A DNA stretch of 64,000 nucleotides. Source: Pedosphaera sp. (GTDB lineage Bacteria > Verrucomicrobiota > Verrucomicrobiia > Limisphaerales > Pedosphaeraceae). How positions within the stretch are numbered: position 1 is the first letter of the stretch; each line of letters starts with the position of its first letter. The notes below the pieces were generated by a model. That model saw only the letters and a list, made by a program, of their open reading frames with translations. It made no database searches and had not been told where the DNA came from. This document shows positions 52,513 to 60,677 of the stretch, piece by piece. The DNA lies in NCBI GenBank assembly GCA_028293325.1, contig JAQGPA010000189.1:1-64000 (forward strand). Direction: 5' to 3'. Position numbers and translations under genes: made by a program.

Positions 52513-54012
52513 TCACCCCGACCCTAAGCGCTGTTGGGTTTTACACGCTTCTTCACAAGAAGGGAGGTATGAGAAGGTTATGTCAATTTCGTTCTCTCCG
52601 ATGACGATCTTTTCAACCAGACTTTCGGCAATCTTGCGCTTGTCGTCAAGAGTCAAGGAAGGCCAGCGGCCATAGAGGGTGTTGGCTTCATGGAGGATGT
52701 CCTCGGCGGAAAGCCGGTTTACTTTGAGGAAATCCACCTCGGCTTGGAGCTTTGGAAGTTCTGCGCCCAATTGGTTCAACCGTTCCTCGGCTGGCTTGTA
52801 AAACTGGCCAAAGCCCTGGGGAGTGATTTGACCGTCCAAATAAAGCCGGTGGGTGCGGGTCATTTCGTCCCGAACCTTCTGGACTTCCCGCTCATGGGAA
52901 GCGAGCAAGGTTTCCTTTTCGGAAAGGTTCTTGTTGGCCTCTTTCAAATGCCCGGCAATTTTTTCCGGTTGGGCAAAGAACGCCTTCATCTCGTGAAGAA
53001 AGATGTCCTCCAAATCCTTTTTGGGAATCTTGTTATTACATTTGCGGCAAAAGTATTTGGGAAGGTCAGTTCGGGCATACATTTTGTTGCCACAGGCGCA
53101 AAAGGCAAGGCTGCCAAACAACTGCACCGGGGCCTTGCCGGGGCGTTTCCAGCCTTTTAACTGTTCTTCCATGACCTGATTGACCTGATTCCAGAGGGAT
53201 TCGGAAATAATCGGCTCGCATTCGACCTTGCCCCATTCGCTTTCGGGCTTGGGTATTCTTTTCCGCGTATCTCCGTGCCGGAAGCGATTAAAGTAATAGA
53301 TGCCCTTGGCGCTTGGCTCGATAAGGGTGCGATATAGCTGGGTGTCCCGCCAGATCACGCCGCCCCGGGTGCGGTAACCGGCGGCATTTAAGAGTTTGGC
53401 CACCTTGCCTTTCCGACGATGTTCCAAAAAGAGTTCATACGCCTTTCTGCGAATGGGGGCTTCCTCGGGGTGAATGACCAGTTTGCGCTCCTTCCATTGG
53501 TAGCCATAGGGGGCACTGCCATTAATCGACTTGCCGAGTTTGGCACGAGTGATGACGGAGGCATTGACGCGCTCGGTGATTTCCTCCCGCTCCCACTGGG
53601 CAAAGACTCCGAGCAAATGAAAGAACATTCTCCCTCCCGCCGTGCTTGTGTCGATGGCCTCCGAGAGCGAGATCAAGTCAGCGCCATGTTTGTTAAAATA
53701 ATCAACGAAGTCCTCCAGTTCGCGGCGGTTGCGCGAGAGGCGGGCGAGCTTGGAAAACACCAGTCCGGTGACATGGCCCCGCTCAACATCCTTCATCATG
53801 CGCTTGGCTTCGGCGTGTTGCATGACAGCCTTGCCGCTCTGTCCCGCCAAGTTGTATACCTCCTTGACCTGCCATCCCTTGCTTTGGGCATAGCTCTGGG
53901 CACGTTGCTCGTGATGTTCGGGGCTGTCGCCCTCGGCCTGATCCTGAGTGGAAACCCGAATCCAAATGCCAATATTCTTGGAGCCTTCTTTTAAAAGAGT
54001 ATTGTCCTTCAT
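52513..54012 (-). CDS. Large serine recombinase
   Basis: The N-terminal resolvase domain has the catalytic Ser21 in IWIRVSTQDQAEG and the conserved LVFSKLARLSRNRREL segment. A recombinase domain follows (about 165-290), then a zinc ribbon (FCACGNKMYA ... FCRKCNNK, about 335-365) and a coiled coil (about 380-450), the standard plan of phage and ICE integrases. At 499 residues it is the normal length. It is probably the integrase/excisionase core of the surrounding element. Confidence 0.92.
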   Translation of the reverse strand: MKDNTLLKEGSKNIGIWIRVSTQDQAEGDSPEHHEQRAQSYAQSKGWQVKEVYNLAGQSGKAVMQHAEAKRMMKDVERGHVTGLVFSKLARLSRNRRELEDFVDYFNKHGADLISLSEAIDTSTAGGRMFFHLLGVFAQWEREEITERVNASVITRAKLGKSINGSAPYGYQWKERKLVIHPEEAPIRRKAYELFLEHRRKGKVAKLLNAAGYRTRGGVIWRDTQLYRTLIEPSAKGIYYFNRFRHGDTRKRIPKPESEWGKVECEPIISESLWNQVNQVMEEQLKGWKRPGKAPVQLFGSLAFCACGNKMYARTDLPKYFCRKCNNKIPKKDLEDIFLHEMKAFFAQPEKIAGHLKEANKNLSEKETLLASHEREVQKVRDEMTRTHRLYLDGQITPQGFGQFYKPAEERLNQLGAELPKLQAEVDFLKVNRLSAEDILHEANTLYGRWPSLTLDDKRKIAESLVEKIVIGENEIDITFSYLPSCEEACKTQQRLGSG

Positions 54013-54057
54013 AGCACTACTTCATACGTGAAAACAACCGCTTGGGTCAATTAAATT

Positions 54058-54074
54058 GTTTGCAATCGGCAAAC
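54058..54074. promoter_or_regulatory. Palindromic operator candidate
   Basis: GTTTGC-AATCG-GCAAAC is a perfect inverted repeat in the 82-base divergent region between the recombinase and the HTH gene, ending 20 bases before the HTH start. It is a natural binding site for a dimeric repressor, most simply the HTH protein itself. Confidence 0.5.
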
Positions 54075-54094
54075 TTTGTTTAGAGGCTTTACCC

Positions 54095-54331
54095 ATGGCA
54101 AAGAAAAAATATTTCCACGAATCCGAACTGGCCGAACTGGCCAAAGCATTCCGGGCAAAGTCAGGGAGGACCAAAGAGGAAGCGGCTCTCGAATTAGGGG
54201 TGGGCCGGCCTTCTGTGCAACTGGCGGAAGGCACGCCAGGACAAAGTCTGGCCAAGTTGCGCATTCGCATCATAGAAAAGTATTCACCTTACAAAGTCAT
54301 CGGCCCGGTGTATCTCCTGGAAAGGAAATAG
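54095..54331 (+). CDS. Small helix-turn-helix DNA-binding protein
   Basis: From ATG 54095 the product is 78 residues. Residues about 25-55 (RTKEEAALELGVGRPSVQLA) form a helix-turn-helix of the XRE/excisionase-like sort. It is divergent from the recombinase and convergent with the ATPase gene (4-base gap). It probably regulates the element. The frame extends upstream to 54056, but that part is the operator region. Confidence 0.7.
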   Translation: MAKKKYFHESELAELAKAFRAKSGRTKEEAALELGVGRPSVQLAEGTPGQSLAKLRIRIIEKYSPYKVIGPVYLLERK

Positions 54332-54335
54332 CCGG

Positions 54336-57300
54336 CTATGTTTTTCGGCGCATGGTTTCTGCAAGCATTTTGAGGGCGGATGCTTCCCGGGTTCTGGTTT
54401 CTTCCGGTGATAGTTTCGAGGCCCTGCTTTTTACTTTGTATTTGCCTAGCACCGTTTCCTGCGGGTTGGCAGCGCCATTTTCTCCAGCGGGCAGCTTTTG
54501 CAGATAGTCGATAAACTGGTCGGGGAGATAGTATCCCACCTTGGCAATCTCCTCAGCTAAGAGGCAGCCGGACACGGCCATTTGGATTTTTGCGAGGCGC
54601 CCTTCACTGGCACAAATAACGGCTACCTGTTGGCATCCGGCTTTGAGGCACTTGGCTACATTGCCGACTTCATGATCGACCGTGGTCATGATGGAGATTT
54701 CACACGCAATCACCTGATTGTCTTTTTCAAGTGCGAGATCAATCTTCTGGCCGGTCGCGGTCAATTTTTCCCTGGCGGCATAAAAACCCAATTCGCGCGC
54801 AACGGTTTCAATCCGTTCCCGAATGAGATTGTGCTGATGGCCGCCGATGCCCCGGTCGCTTGAAGCTGACTTGGTGGTTGCCTCTATGATAGGAGATGCA
54901 GGAATTTCCGGTTTTGCTCCTTCTGGCGCAATTACAGTAGCTGCCTCCTTTTCCGAAACTGTGGGTTGCCGAACTTCCGCAGCCGTGGGTTTCGCAGGCT
55001 TCGCCTCGGATGGGGAAGTTGGCTTGGGCTTCACCGGGTCCGGCGTGGCAGCTTCCGAATTAAACTCAGCCTGCTCGGCGGCTTCCACTTGGGCGCGGGG
55101 AACCGCATACTTCATTCTGGAAGCCTCAACCACAGCTTGTCGAACCAATTGCGCTGCCTCTGGATTAACCGCTTCGGGAAGGGGAACAGTCAGATTGAAA
55201 TCAAAGTCCGCCTTTTCAACACGCGTTATGGCCTGCCCCTTGCCTAGATTCTGGAGATCCCGGGCCTCAAAGAAGGAGAACCCGTTCTCCAAGGCGCGGG
55301 CATCGGCATCGCCGACCCGGAAAGCCACTCGGGTGAAGGGATTGGCAAGCACCGCGCTGGCCACTTCCCGGTCGCGCTCCAGCTGTCGCAATTCTTGATG
55401 AGCGAGAATGAGCCCCAGCCGATATTTGCGTGCTCCGGTCAGAATCTCAGCCATGGACGGGGTGATGAAATTGTGGAATTCATCGATGTAGAGCCAAAAA
55501 TCCTTCCGGACTGACACGCGCTGCGCCTGGCGTGCCATCACCATTTGTTGGAATTTCGACACCAAAAGGGAACCCAAAAGAAATGAGTTTTCCTTGCCCA
55601 TCTGTCCCTGCGGCAGCTTGGCCAGAAAGATTTTGCCCGAATCCAGTATGTCCCTGAAATCGAGCCGGTTGACCGGCTGCGAGACCATGTAACGAATGGG
55701 CTTGGGCGCGAGGAAGTCATTCAATCGAGTGATGACCGAACCGATGGATTTATTGCCCGCCAGTTGGGAAAAGCCTTTGCGCCAGTAATAGACGATGTTC
55801 GGGTCCCCGACGGTTTCGAGATATTTTGCGCGGAATGCCGGCTCCAGGAGAAAGCGGCGGAGATCGACCAGTGTCCCGCCACGACTGCTTTCGAGAAAAG
55901 CCAGAATAGCGTTTTGCAACACGCTGCCCATCTGGTCGCCCCAACTGGTGGAAAGTCGTTGGAAGACGGACACGAGATCGGAGGCCAACAGCCTTTTTTC
56001 CGCGTCGCTGTGGGCGGAGAGGATGTTGAAACCCACGGAATATTCCTCATCGGATGGATCAACCAAAACCACGTCGTGGATGCGCTCCGGTGGAATGATC
56101 CCAAGAATCTGCTCAATGAGGTCGCCATGTGGATCAAGGACCGCCACTCCTTCACCGTTTTCGATGTCCTGACGAATGAGGTTGAATAGGAGCGTGGACT
56201 TGCCGGTGCCTTGAACGCCAATGACGTGCATATGCTGCACGCGTTGTTCGGCGGTAAGTCGCACTGGAAAGCTATCGTCTGCATGCGCATTGCTCCCCAG
56301 CAACACGCCACTCTCACCTCGAACAATTGCGGGCGCAGCTTTTGTTTTGCCGGTTTCCCGTTGCAAGACGGGGGAACGCACGGCACTGGATGGCAGATGG
56401 ACAAAGCCCATCAACTCATCGCTGCTAAGCAACATGCCGGAACGACGCGACTGGCGACGAAGCGCGTCCTCAACATGCTCCTCGAATGGGTAATCGGAGT
56501 TTTCGAGCGGGATGAGTTCGTTGCATTGTGGATGGGCAAACACGCGCAGGGAACCGGCCAGGTCGCGGGCAATTTGTAATGTGCGTTCAAAGCATTCGCT
56601 TCGAACCAAAATTCGCACAACAGCGGCGTATAGTGGGTGCGCTACTTTGTTTTGTGCCGCACCAGCTAATTCGGGTTGATTGACGAAAAACGGTTTGCCG
56701 TCAGCGTGGGTCACCGAACGCACAATGCTCTCGGCCCAAGGCTCGTGAGTGGGTTGAAAGAGGACTTGAAACAATCCAAGCTCTCCTGGTTGCAATTCGG
56801 AGAGCGCGCCGATGATGCCGACAAAGGGATCGAGTTTGCCGCCCGCAAGCGGGAGCATGAACTCCCGGGCCAAGCCAAATTCCACAACCAGTGCATCCTC
56901 GCCCTCGCACACTTCCCATGCCTTCTCCAAAGTGCCTTCCCGCTCATGGAACATCCCTTCCGGAAAATGGGCCTGCAACTGTCGGCGAACCAGCGGTGCA
57001 TCCTCGGAATGCGTGGCAAACTGCAAAGTGACACGGTTGGACACTCCGAAAAGTTCAAAGGCCACTGGTTCCCGGCAGAGGGATAGGTTCGATAGGAATT
57101 GCTCAAATGCCTCTCTGTTAATGTTGAGGTTGGCGGGAAGGGAAGTCTGAAGCTCAATGAGCGAATCGCGGACCAGCATGTGAGGCTCGGGTTCATCCAC
57201 CTCCTCAATGACCGGAGGCAAAGAGGGTGCCTCCGTGCTCAGTTTACGGCTGAGCCGCTGAACCAAGGAGCTGAGCACGGTGGGCCTGCGCCCATCGTCA

Positions 57301-57446
57301 ATGGCGGGGGATTGCGGCAAGTAATGGCCGTAAAACGGTCGGAAGGGCGGCTCCGGCACTACAGGATATGGAAACACCTGCCAACCGCGTCCGCGCCGTT
57401 CCCAGTGATGGAACTGCTCTGTCAGCTTTGCATCAATGGAAGCCAT
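54336..57446 (-). CDS. T4SS/HerA-type ATPase with C-terminal PD-(D/E)XK-like domain
   Basis: The 1036-residue protein has an N-terminal region of unknown fold (1-390). The RecA-like ATPase follows, with Walker A GVQGTGKST (410-418), a conserved VLDPHGDLIEQIL block, and Walker B WLYIDEFHNF (651-660); these are characteristic of TraD/VirD4-like and HerA-like DNA pumps. A Pro/Ala/Glu-rich linker (about 785-865) leads to a domain with GQKIDLALEKDNQVIACEIS (Asp903, Glu916), a PD-(D/E)XK-like nuclease core in which the Lys is replaced by Ser. It is the last gene of an operon with two membrane proteins. Its role, DNA transfer or defence, is not known. Confidence 0.72.
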   Translation of the reverse strand: MASIDAKLTEQFHHWERRGRGWQVFPYPVVPEPPFRPFYGHYLPQSPAIDDGRRPTVLSSLVQRLSRKLSTEAPSLPPVIEEVDEPEPHMLVRDSLIELQTSLPANLNINREAFEQFLSNLSLCREPVAFELFGVSNRVTLQFATHSEDAPLVRRQLQAHFPEGMFHEREGTLEKAWEVCEGEDALVVEFGLAREFMLPLAGGKLDPFVGIIGALSELQPGELGLFQVLFQPTHEPWAESIVRSVTHADGKPFFVNQPELAGAAQNKVAHPLYAAVVRILVRSECFERTLQIARDLAGSLRVFAHPQCNELIPLENSDYPFEEHVEDALRRQSRRSGMLLSSDELMGFVHLPSSAVRSPVLQRETGKTKAAPAIVRGESGVLLGSNAHADDSFPVRLTAEQRVQHMHVIGVQGTGKSTLLFNLIRQDIENGEGVAVLDPHGDLIEQILGIIPPERIHDVVLVDPSDEEYSVGFNILSAHSDAEKRLLASDLVSVFQRLSTSWGDQMGSVLQNAILAFLESSRGGTLVDLRRFLLEPAFRAKYLETVGDPNIVYYWRKGFSQLAGNKSIGSVITRLNDFLAPKPIRYMVSQPVNRLDFRDILDSGKIFLAKLPQGQMGKENSFLLGSLLVSKFQQMVMARQAQRVSVRKDFWLYIDEFHNFITPSMAEILTGARKYRLGLILAHQELRQLERDREVASAVLANPFTRVAFRVGDADARALENGFSFFEARDLQNLGKGQAITRVEKADFDFNLTVPLPEAVNPEAAQLVRQAVVEASRMKYAVPRAQVEAAEQAEFNSEAATPDPVKPKPTSPSEAKPAKPTAAEVRQPTVSEKEAATVIAPEGAKPEIPASPIIEATTKSASSDRGIGGHQHNLIRERIETVARELGFYAAREKLTATGQKIDLALEKDNQVIACEISIMTTVDHEVGNVAKCLKAGCQQVAVICASEGRLAKIQMAVSGCLLAEEIAKVGYYLPDQFIDYLQKLPAGENGAANPQETVLGKYKVKSRASKLSPEETRTREASALKMLAETMRRKT

Positions 57447-57449
57447 GCG

Positions 57450-58181
57450 TCAGGATTCGGCTTCCGTTTTTTGGTCGAGTCGTTTGGTCGTCGGATAATA
57501 CAAGCCATGGAGGATCGGCGCATGCTCGTATTGCGTGAGGAGCTTCACCCCCTTGGCCGCGGTTTCCTGTTCAACCAGTTTCTTGACCACGCCTTCCACA
57601 ACGGTGAGATACATGAGCCGGACATCCTGGCGGTAATAGGTTTCCCGGCGAAACCACGCCTCATAAATGCCGTTAATGATCGGGGTTTGGAGCAGGATTT
57701 TATCAAGGTCCTTAATTCCGATGGCCACCGCATTGCGCATGACGTAAATGGCTCCCAAGACAACGCCAAGAAACGCAACGGGCCAGATGAACGGGGCGAG
57801 CAAACCGAATATCCTAACAAAGACATAAAAGGAGGTGAGCGCAATGAACCCCATTCCACATGCCAGTGCCAACAGCTGCCAGGGTTCGACCACGGCAGGG
57901 ATTTCGGCAAAGCGGCAGGAATAGAAATAATTGACACCAAACGGGGCGGCGCAAACGTCAAACACCAACCGTTCACGCGTCATGCGCAAGTATTGGCGCT
58001 TGTCGCTGAGGACACCGCCCTCAGAAAACTCGATGTAAGAAATGTTGAGACCAGGCACGTGCTGCTCCTTTAGTTCCTTTTCGACCTCGGCATAGAACTC
58101 CTTTGCCGAGGAAGAATAGTTGGGGACGGGCGTATACCAGTGGCTGAGCTCATCTGCTTTTTTTGATCTGAATCCAAACAT
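57450..58181 (-). CDS. Membrane protein of the ATPase operon
   Basis: The 243-residue protein has a soluble N-terminal half and two or three membrane helices in the middle (LLALACGMGFIALTSFYVF and PFIWPVAFLGVVLGAIYVM), then a soluble C-terminal part with IYEAWFRRETYYRQDVRLMY. No family is recognised. It lies 3 bases before the ATPase gene and 7 bases after another membrane protein, so the three are probably one functional unit. Confidence 0.68.
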   Translation of the reverse strand: MFGFRSKKADELSHWYTPVPNYSSSAKEFYAEVEKELKEQHVPGLNISYIEFSEGGVLSDKRQYLRMTRERLVFDVCAAPFGVNYFYSCRFAEIPAVVEPWQLLALACGMGFIALTSFYVFVRIFGLLAPFIWPVAFLGVVLGAIYVMRNAVAIGIKDLDKILLQTPIINGIYEAWFRRETYYRQDVRLMYLTVVEGVVKKLVEQETAAKGVKLLTQYEHAPILHGLYYPTTKRLDQKTEAES

Positions 58182-58188
58182 AGCATTA

Positions 58189-58656
58189 TTAAGTTTTGGG
58201 TTCGGGTTTCTTCAAAAAGCGCGGCAACACGAACAACATGGCCCCAAGAACCAAGATGATATATGTGCCAACCTGGAGGGCTAAAAAGAATCGATCACCC
58301 AGTTTGAGACGAAAATAGATCAAGGCCAGGAAGGGGATTGCGCCGGCAAGCTGGGAGGTGAACAGCACTCCTTTTTTCCCAATCGCGGTTAGGAGGGTGA
58401 AGAAGGCCGTGAAGGGAACCAGCCAAACCAATTTTGCCTCATCGCTCGGAAGTTGCTGTAATTGATAGCCAGAGAGATTACCTCCCAATATCCTTATCCA
58501 TGGGAGCCAGAAGCATCCGATCATGGCCAAAGAACAGAGAGCAATTACGTTTTGAATATCCTTGTTCCGCTCTGAAAAGCAAGCGGTTGGGACAGACTGA
58601 GAGACCGTTGCAGGACTCACTTCAGAGGGCTGCTCCAGGGCTGGTTGTTCTGACAT
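58189..58656 (-). CDS. Four-helix membrane protein of the ATPase operon
   Basis: From ATG 58656, preceded by AAAGGTG, the product is 155 residues with about four membrane helices (ALCSLAMIGCFWLPWI, WLVPFTAFFTLLTAIG, GVLFTSQLAGAIPFLALIYF, VGTYIILVLGAMLFVLP). The short N-terminal part is Ser/Pro-rich. It is the first gene of the ATPase operon. Function is unknown. Confidence 0.65.
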   Translation of the reverse strand: MSEQPALEQPSEVSPATVSQSVPTACFSERNKDIQNVIALCSLAMIGCFWLPWIRILGGNLSGYQLQQLPSDEAKLVWLVPFTAFFTLLTAIGKKGVLFTSQLAGAIPFLALIYFRLKLGDRFFLALQVGTYIILVLGAMLFVLPRFLKKPEPKT

Positions 58657-59090
58657 AAAGACACCTTTCGGGTTAAACAACGATTAACGGCGATTTAAAC
58701 GACGGCACGTCTTGGTGAATCAAGTAGACTACGGGATTTGAGAGGCACTTCTTTCAGAAATCTTTGAAAAAAAGACAATTGTGGATGCTGGGCGAGATGC
58801 GCCGCTGCGTCACGGTAGGCGAATGAACGCGAAAATGAGATGGTGAAACGCTGGCTCTCTTCAAAGCTATGGACCACAATGCTGAGGCTGTATATAAATT
58901 CAGCATTGGAAATCCGATCGGCGCCCGAACAGCATCGATTATTTCTGATTTAGACTTCAAGGATTAACATTTTCAGTGAAATGATTCGAGCTTAGATCAG
59001 AGCGGGGATTCCCAATCTGACGGAATTCACTCAGCGTGCCATTGAATGACAGGTGTGAATGCCTCAATGCGCCCCAATGTGGGGTGGAGA
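58657..59090. other. 434-base gene-poor region
   Basis: Short minus-strand frames here lack a good start and do not resemble a protein. The stretch holds the promoter of the ATPase operon and may contain the right end of the mobile element. No RNA or strong repeat is seen. Confidence 0.5.
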
Positions 59091-59816
59091 TTACGGTGTG
59101 TTTGTGCTCCAGCGAAGCTGGTAAAAGCGCCGATTGAAGATATTGGTGGAAGGATCAAAAAAAATGCCCTGAGGCGCGGGGAGGGTCAGATTTGTTAGAA
59201 GATTCCAATCGGAAAGGTTTGAGGAAACATATACATTGTACGGCCCAGGTGTACCGCTTTGAATTACAAATTGGAATCGCCCAGTTTGGAAGCCGGGAGA
59301 TGCCAATAATGGCGGCTGGAATACCGGTGTGGTGAAGCACAACGCGGCGCTCTGTTCGGAAATGTTCGTGTAGTGATCGTAAGCTCTAACGGTCAAACAA
59401 TACTGGCTATTAGGAAACAAACCGGATAGGAGAAAATTGGGGGCCATAGTTGTTCCAGCGTATGAACCGTTGACGTAAACCTTATATCCGGCCAAACCGG
59501 AACCGCCGGTGTCAAAAGCGGGGTTCCAAGCGATACTTAACTGACTGGGGATAAAAGCCGTTGAGGCCAGATTTGTTGGAACGGGTGGTGGGGTAACATC
59601 CAGTCGGCTACTTGCGGCAATTGTAATCCGCAAAAGTCGGTTGCCAGCCAGATCGTAAGAATATGACTCTGCAGACCCGTCAGAGTATGCAGCATTGGTG
59701 AGGCGATTTAGAGAATCGTAAGAATAGGTAAACGTAGCAGCCCGCAACGGCTGTAGGGTGACTATCGTTAATAGCAATATCAAGGCTCGCAGCACAAACA
59801 AATTAATTCCATTCAC
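59091..59816 (-). CDS. Secreted protein with one RHS/YD repeat and an FN3 domain
   Basis: The 241-residue protein has a signal peptide (1-26, ending PLRA/AT), a single YD unit (about 28-68: TYSYDSLNRLTNAAYSDGS and SYDLAGNRLLRI), an FN3 domain (about 78-165) and a C-terminal beta domain ending NRRFYQLRW, related to the verrucomicrobial QRFY tail. It is far too short for an RHS shell. It overlaps the immunity gene by four bases (ATGA) and is therefore translationally coupled to the toxin-immunity locus. Confidence 0.72.
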   Translation of the reverse strand: MNGINLFVLRALILLLTIVTLQPLRAATFTYSYDSLNRLTNAAYSDGSAESYSYDLAGNRLLRITIAASSRLDVTPPPVPTNLASTAFIPSQLSIAWNPAFDTGGSGLAGYKVYVNGSYAGTTMAPNFLLSGLFPNSQYCLTVRAYDHYTNISEQSAALCFTTPVFQPPLLASPGFQTGRFQFVIQSGTPGPYNVYVSSNLSDWNLLTNLTLPAPQGIFFDPSTNIFNRRFYQLRWSTNTP

Positions 59817-60673
59817 AATAAATCCTTTATCTCTTGAAACCTAACCCGCATTTTGGAACTTAGATCTATAAGCGGATTAAATTCTAGTTTGATGTTAGTA
59901 AAGGGCTGGTTGAATGGATCAAACAAATAATATTCTCGCCTTACCGTACTTCCGACAGGAATATCGGAAACAGGCACGGTTAAATATTCTATGTTGTCTT
60001 TCCCAACCTTGCTATCAAGCCGCATCATTCTAACGGTCAAAACGGCAAGCTGTGATTGTTTTATTTTTGTTATTTCAAGAATGACTTTATTAAAACGAGG
60101 CAGTAAATCCTTTGGGCGGTCAGGAGATTTCACCAATTGATTTTCAAAACTGAGCAAGCGCACATTAAATTTAGCCCTTTCATCCATGACTAATTTCACT
60201 CCTTCAAGATTCGCAATGTTTTTGTAGGCAGCGTAACTATGTGTTCGAAACAATTCTTTTGGTTTCGCCTCAATCCACTTGTTGAAAGACGGCGATAATG
60301 ATCGCTCAGTGCTATCTTCCCAAGAAAACCAAGAAACATTTTCGGCCTTCTCGCTAGAATGCAAGCAATAACAACCTTCCGTCGTGCCATCGTAGCCAAA
60401 CACAAACATGTTGGAAGAAGATAGGCGAGCCAATTGTTTGGTTTCACTTTCCACCGATTTCACTATGGGGCTTTCTAATGGATGAACGATTAACAATCCA
60501 CCAAAAAAAATGCCAGGACCTATTTCTGACAAGAAATGCAGATAGTCGATAGGCGGAATTAATTTCTGTTTACTAAACCATTGAACCACAAATTCCTTTT
60601 CTAAGGGAACAGATTTACAATGGTATCCGCCTTCGGAATGTTGCATAAGCTCTGTCTGAAAATTGGGAAACAT
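59813..60673 (-). CDS. SUKH-like (SMI1/KNR4) immunity protein candidate
   Basis: The N-terminal half has the SUKH pattern: PIDYLHFLSEIGPGIFFGG, FVFGYDGTTEGCYCLHS and WFSWEDSTERSLSPSFNKWI. SUKH proteins neutralise polymorphic toxins, often nucleases. The C-terminal 130 residues form an additional beta-rich part. The gene is clearly more AT-rich than its neighbours, which suggests transfer. It lies four bases after the RHS toxin gene, the standard toxin-then-immunity order. Confidence 0.68.
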   Translation of the reverse strand: MFPNFQTELMQHSEGGYHCKSVPLEKEFVVQWFSKQKLIPPIDYLHFLSEIGPGIFFGGLLIVHPLESPIVKSVESETKQLARLSSSNMFVFGYDGTTEGCYCLHSSEKAENVSWFSWEDSTERSLSPSFNKWIEAKPKELFRTHSYAAYKNIANLEGVKLVMDERAKFNVRLLSFENQLVKSPDRPKDLLPRFNKVILEITKIKQSQLAVLTVRMMRLDSKVGKDNIEYLTVPVSDIPVGSTVRREYYLFDPFNQPFTNIKLEFNPLIDLSSKMRVRFQEIKDLL

Positions 60674-60677
60674 AAAT

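Larger units (their letters stand above)
52513..58656. mobile_element. Probable integrative element (recombinase, HTH, two membrane proteins, T4SS-like ATPase)
   Basis: This block has a large serine recombinase at its left end, a small HTH gene with an operator-like palindrome, and a three-gene operon ending in a conjugative-type ATPase with a nuclease-like tail. None of these fit the housekeeping genes to the left. The left limit is near 52500; the right limit is uncertain and may lie in the gene-free 58657-59090 region or beyond. No terminal repeats were identified. Confidence 0.55.

Noticed and set aside
52505-52525. CCCTCACCCCGACCC resembling a widespread intergenic palindromic repeat
   Set aside because: Only one half of the repeat is present and no second copy was found in the window, so it could be chance or the remnant of an insertion target.
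58754-58960. 68-codon minus-strand frame in the 58.7-59.1 kb gap
   Set aside because: No ribosome binding site, odd composition and no recognisable motif.
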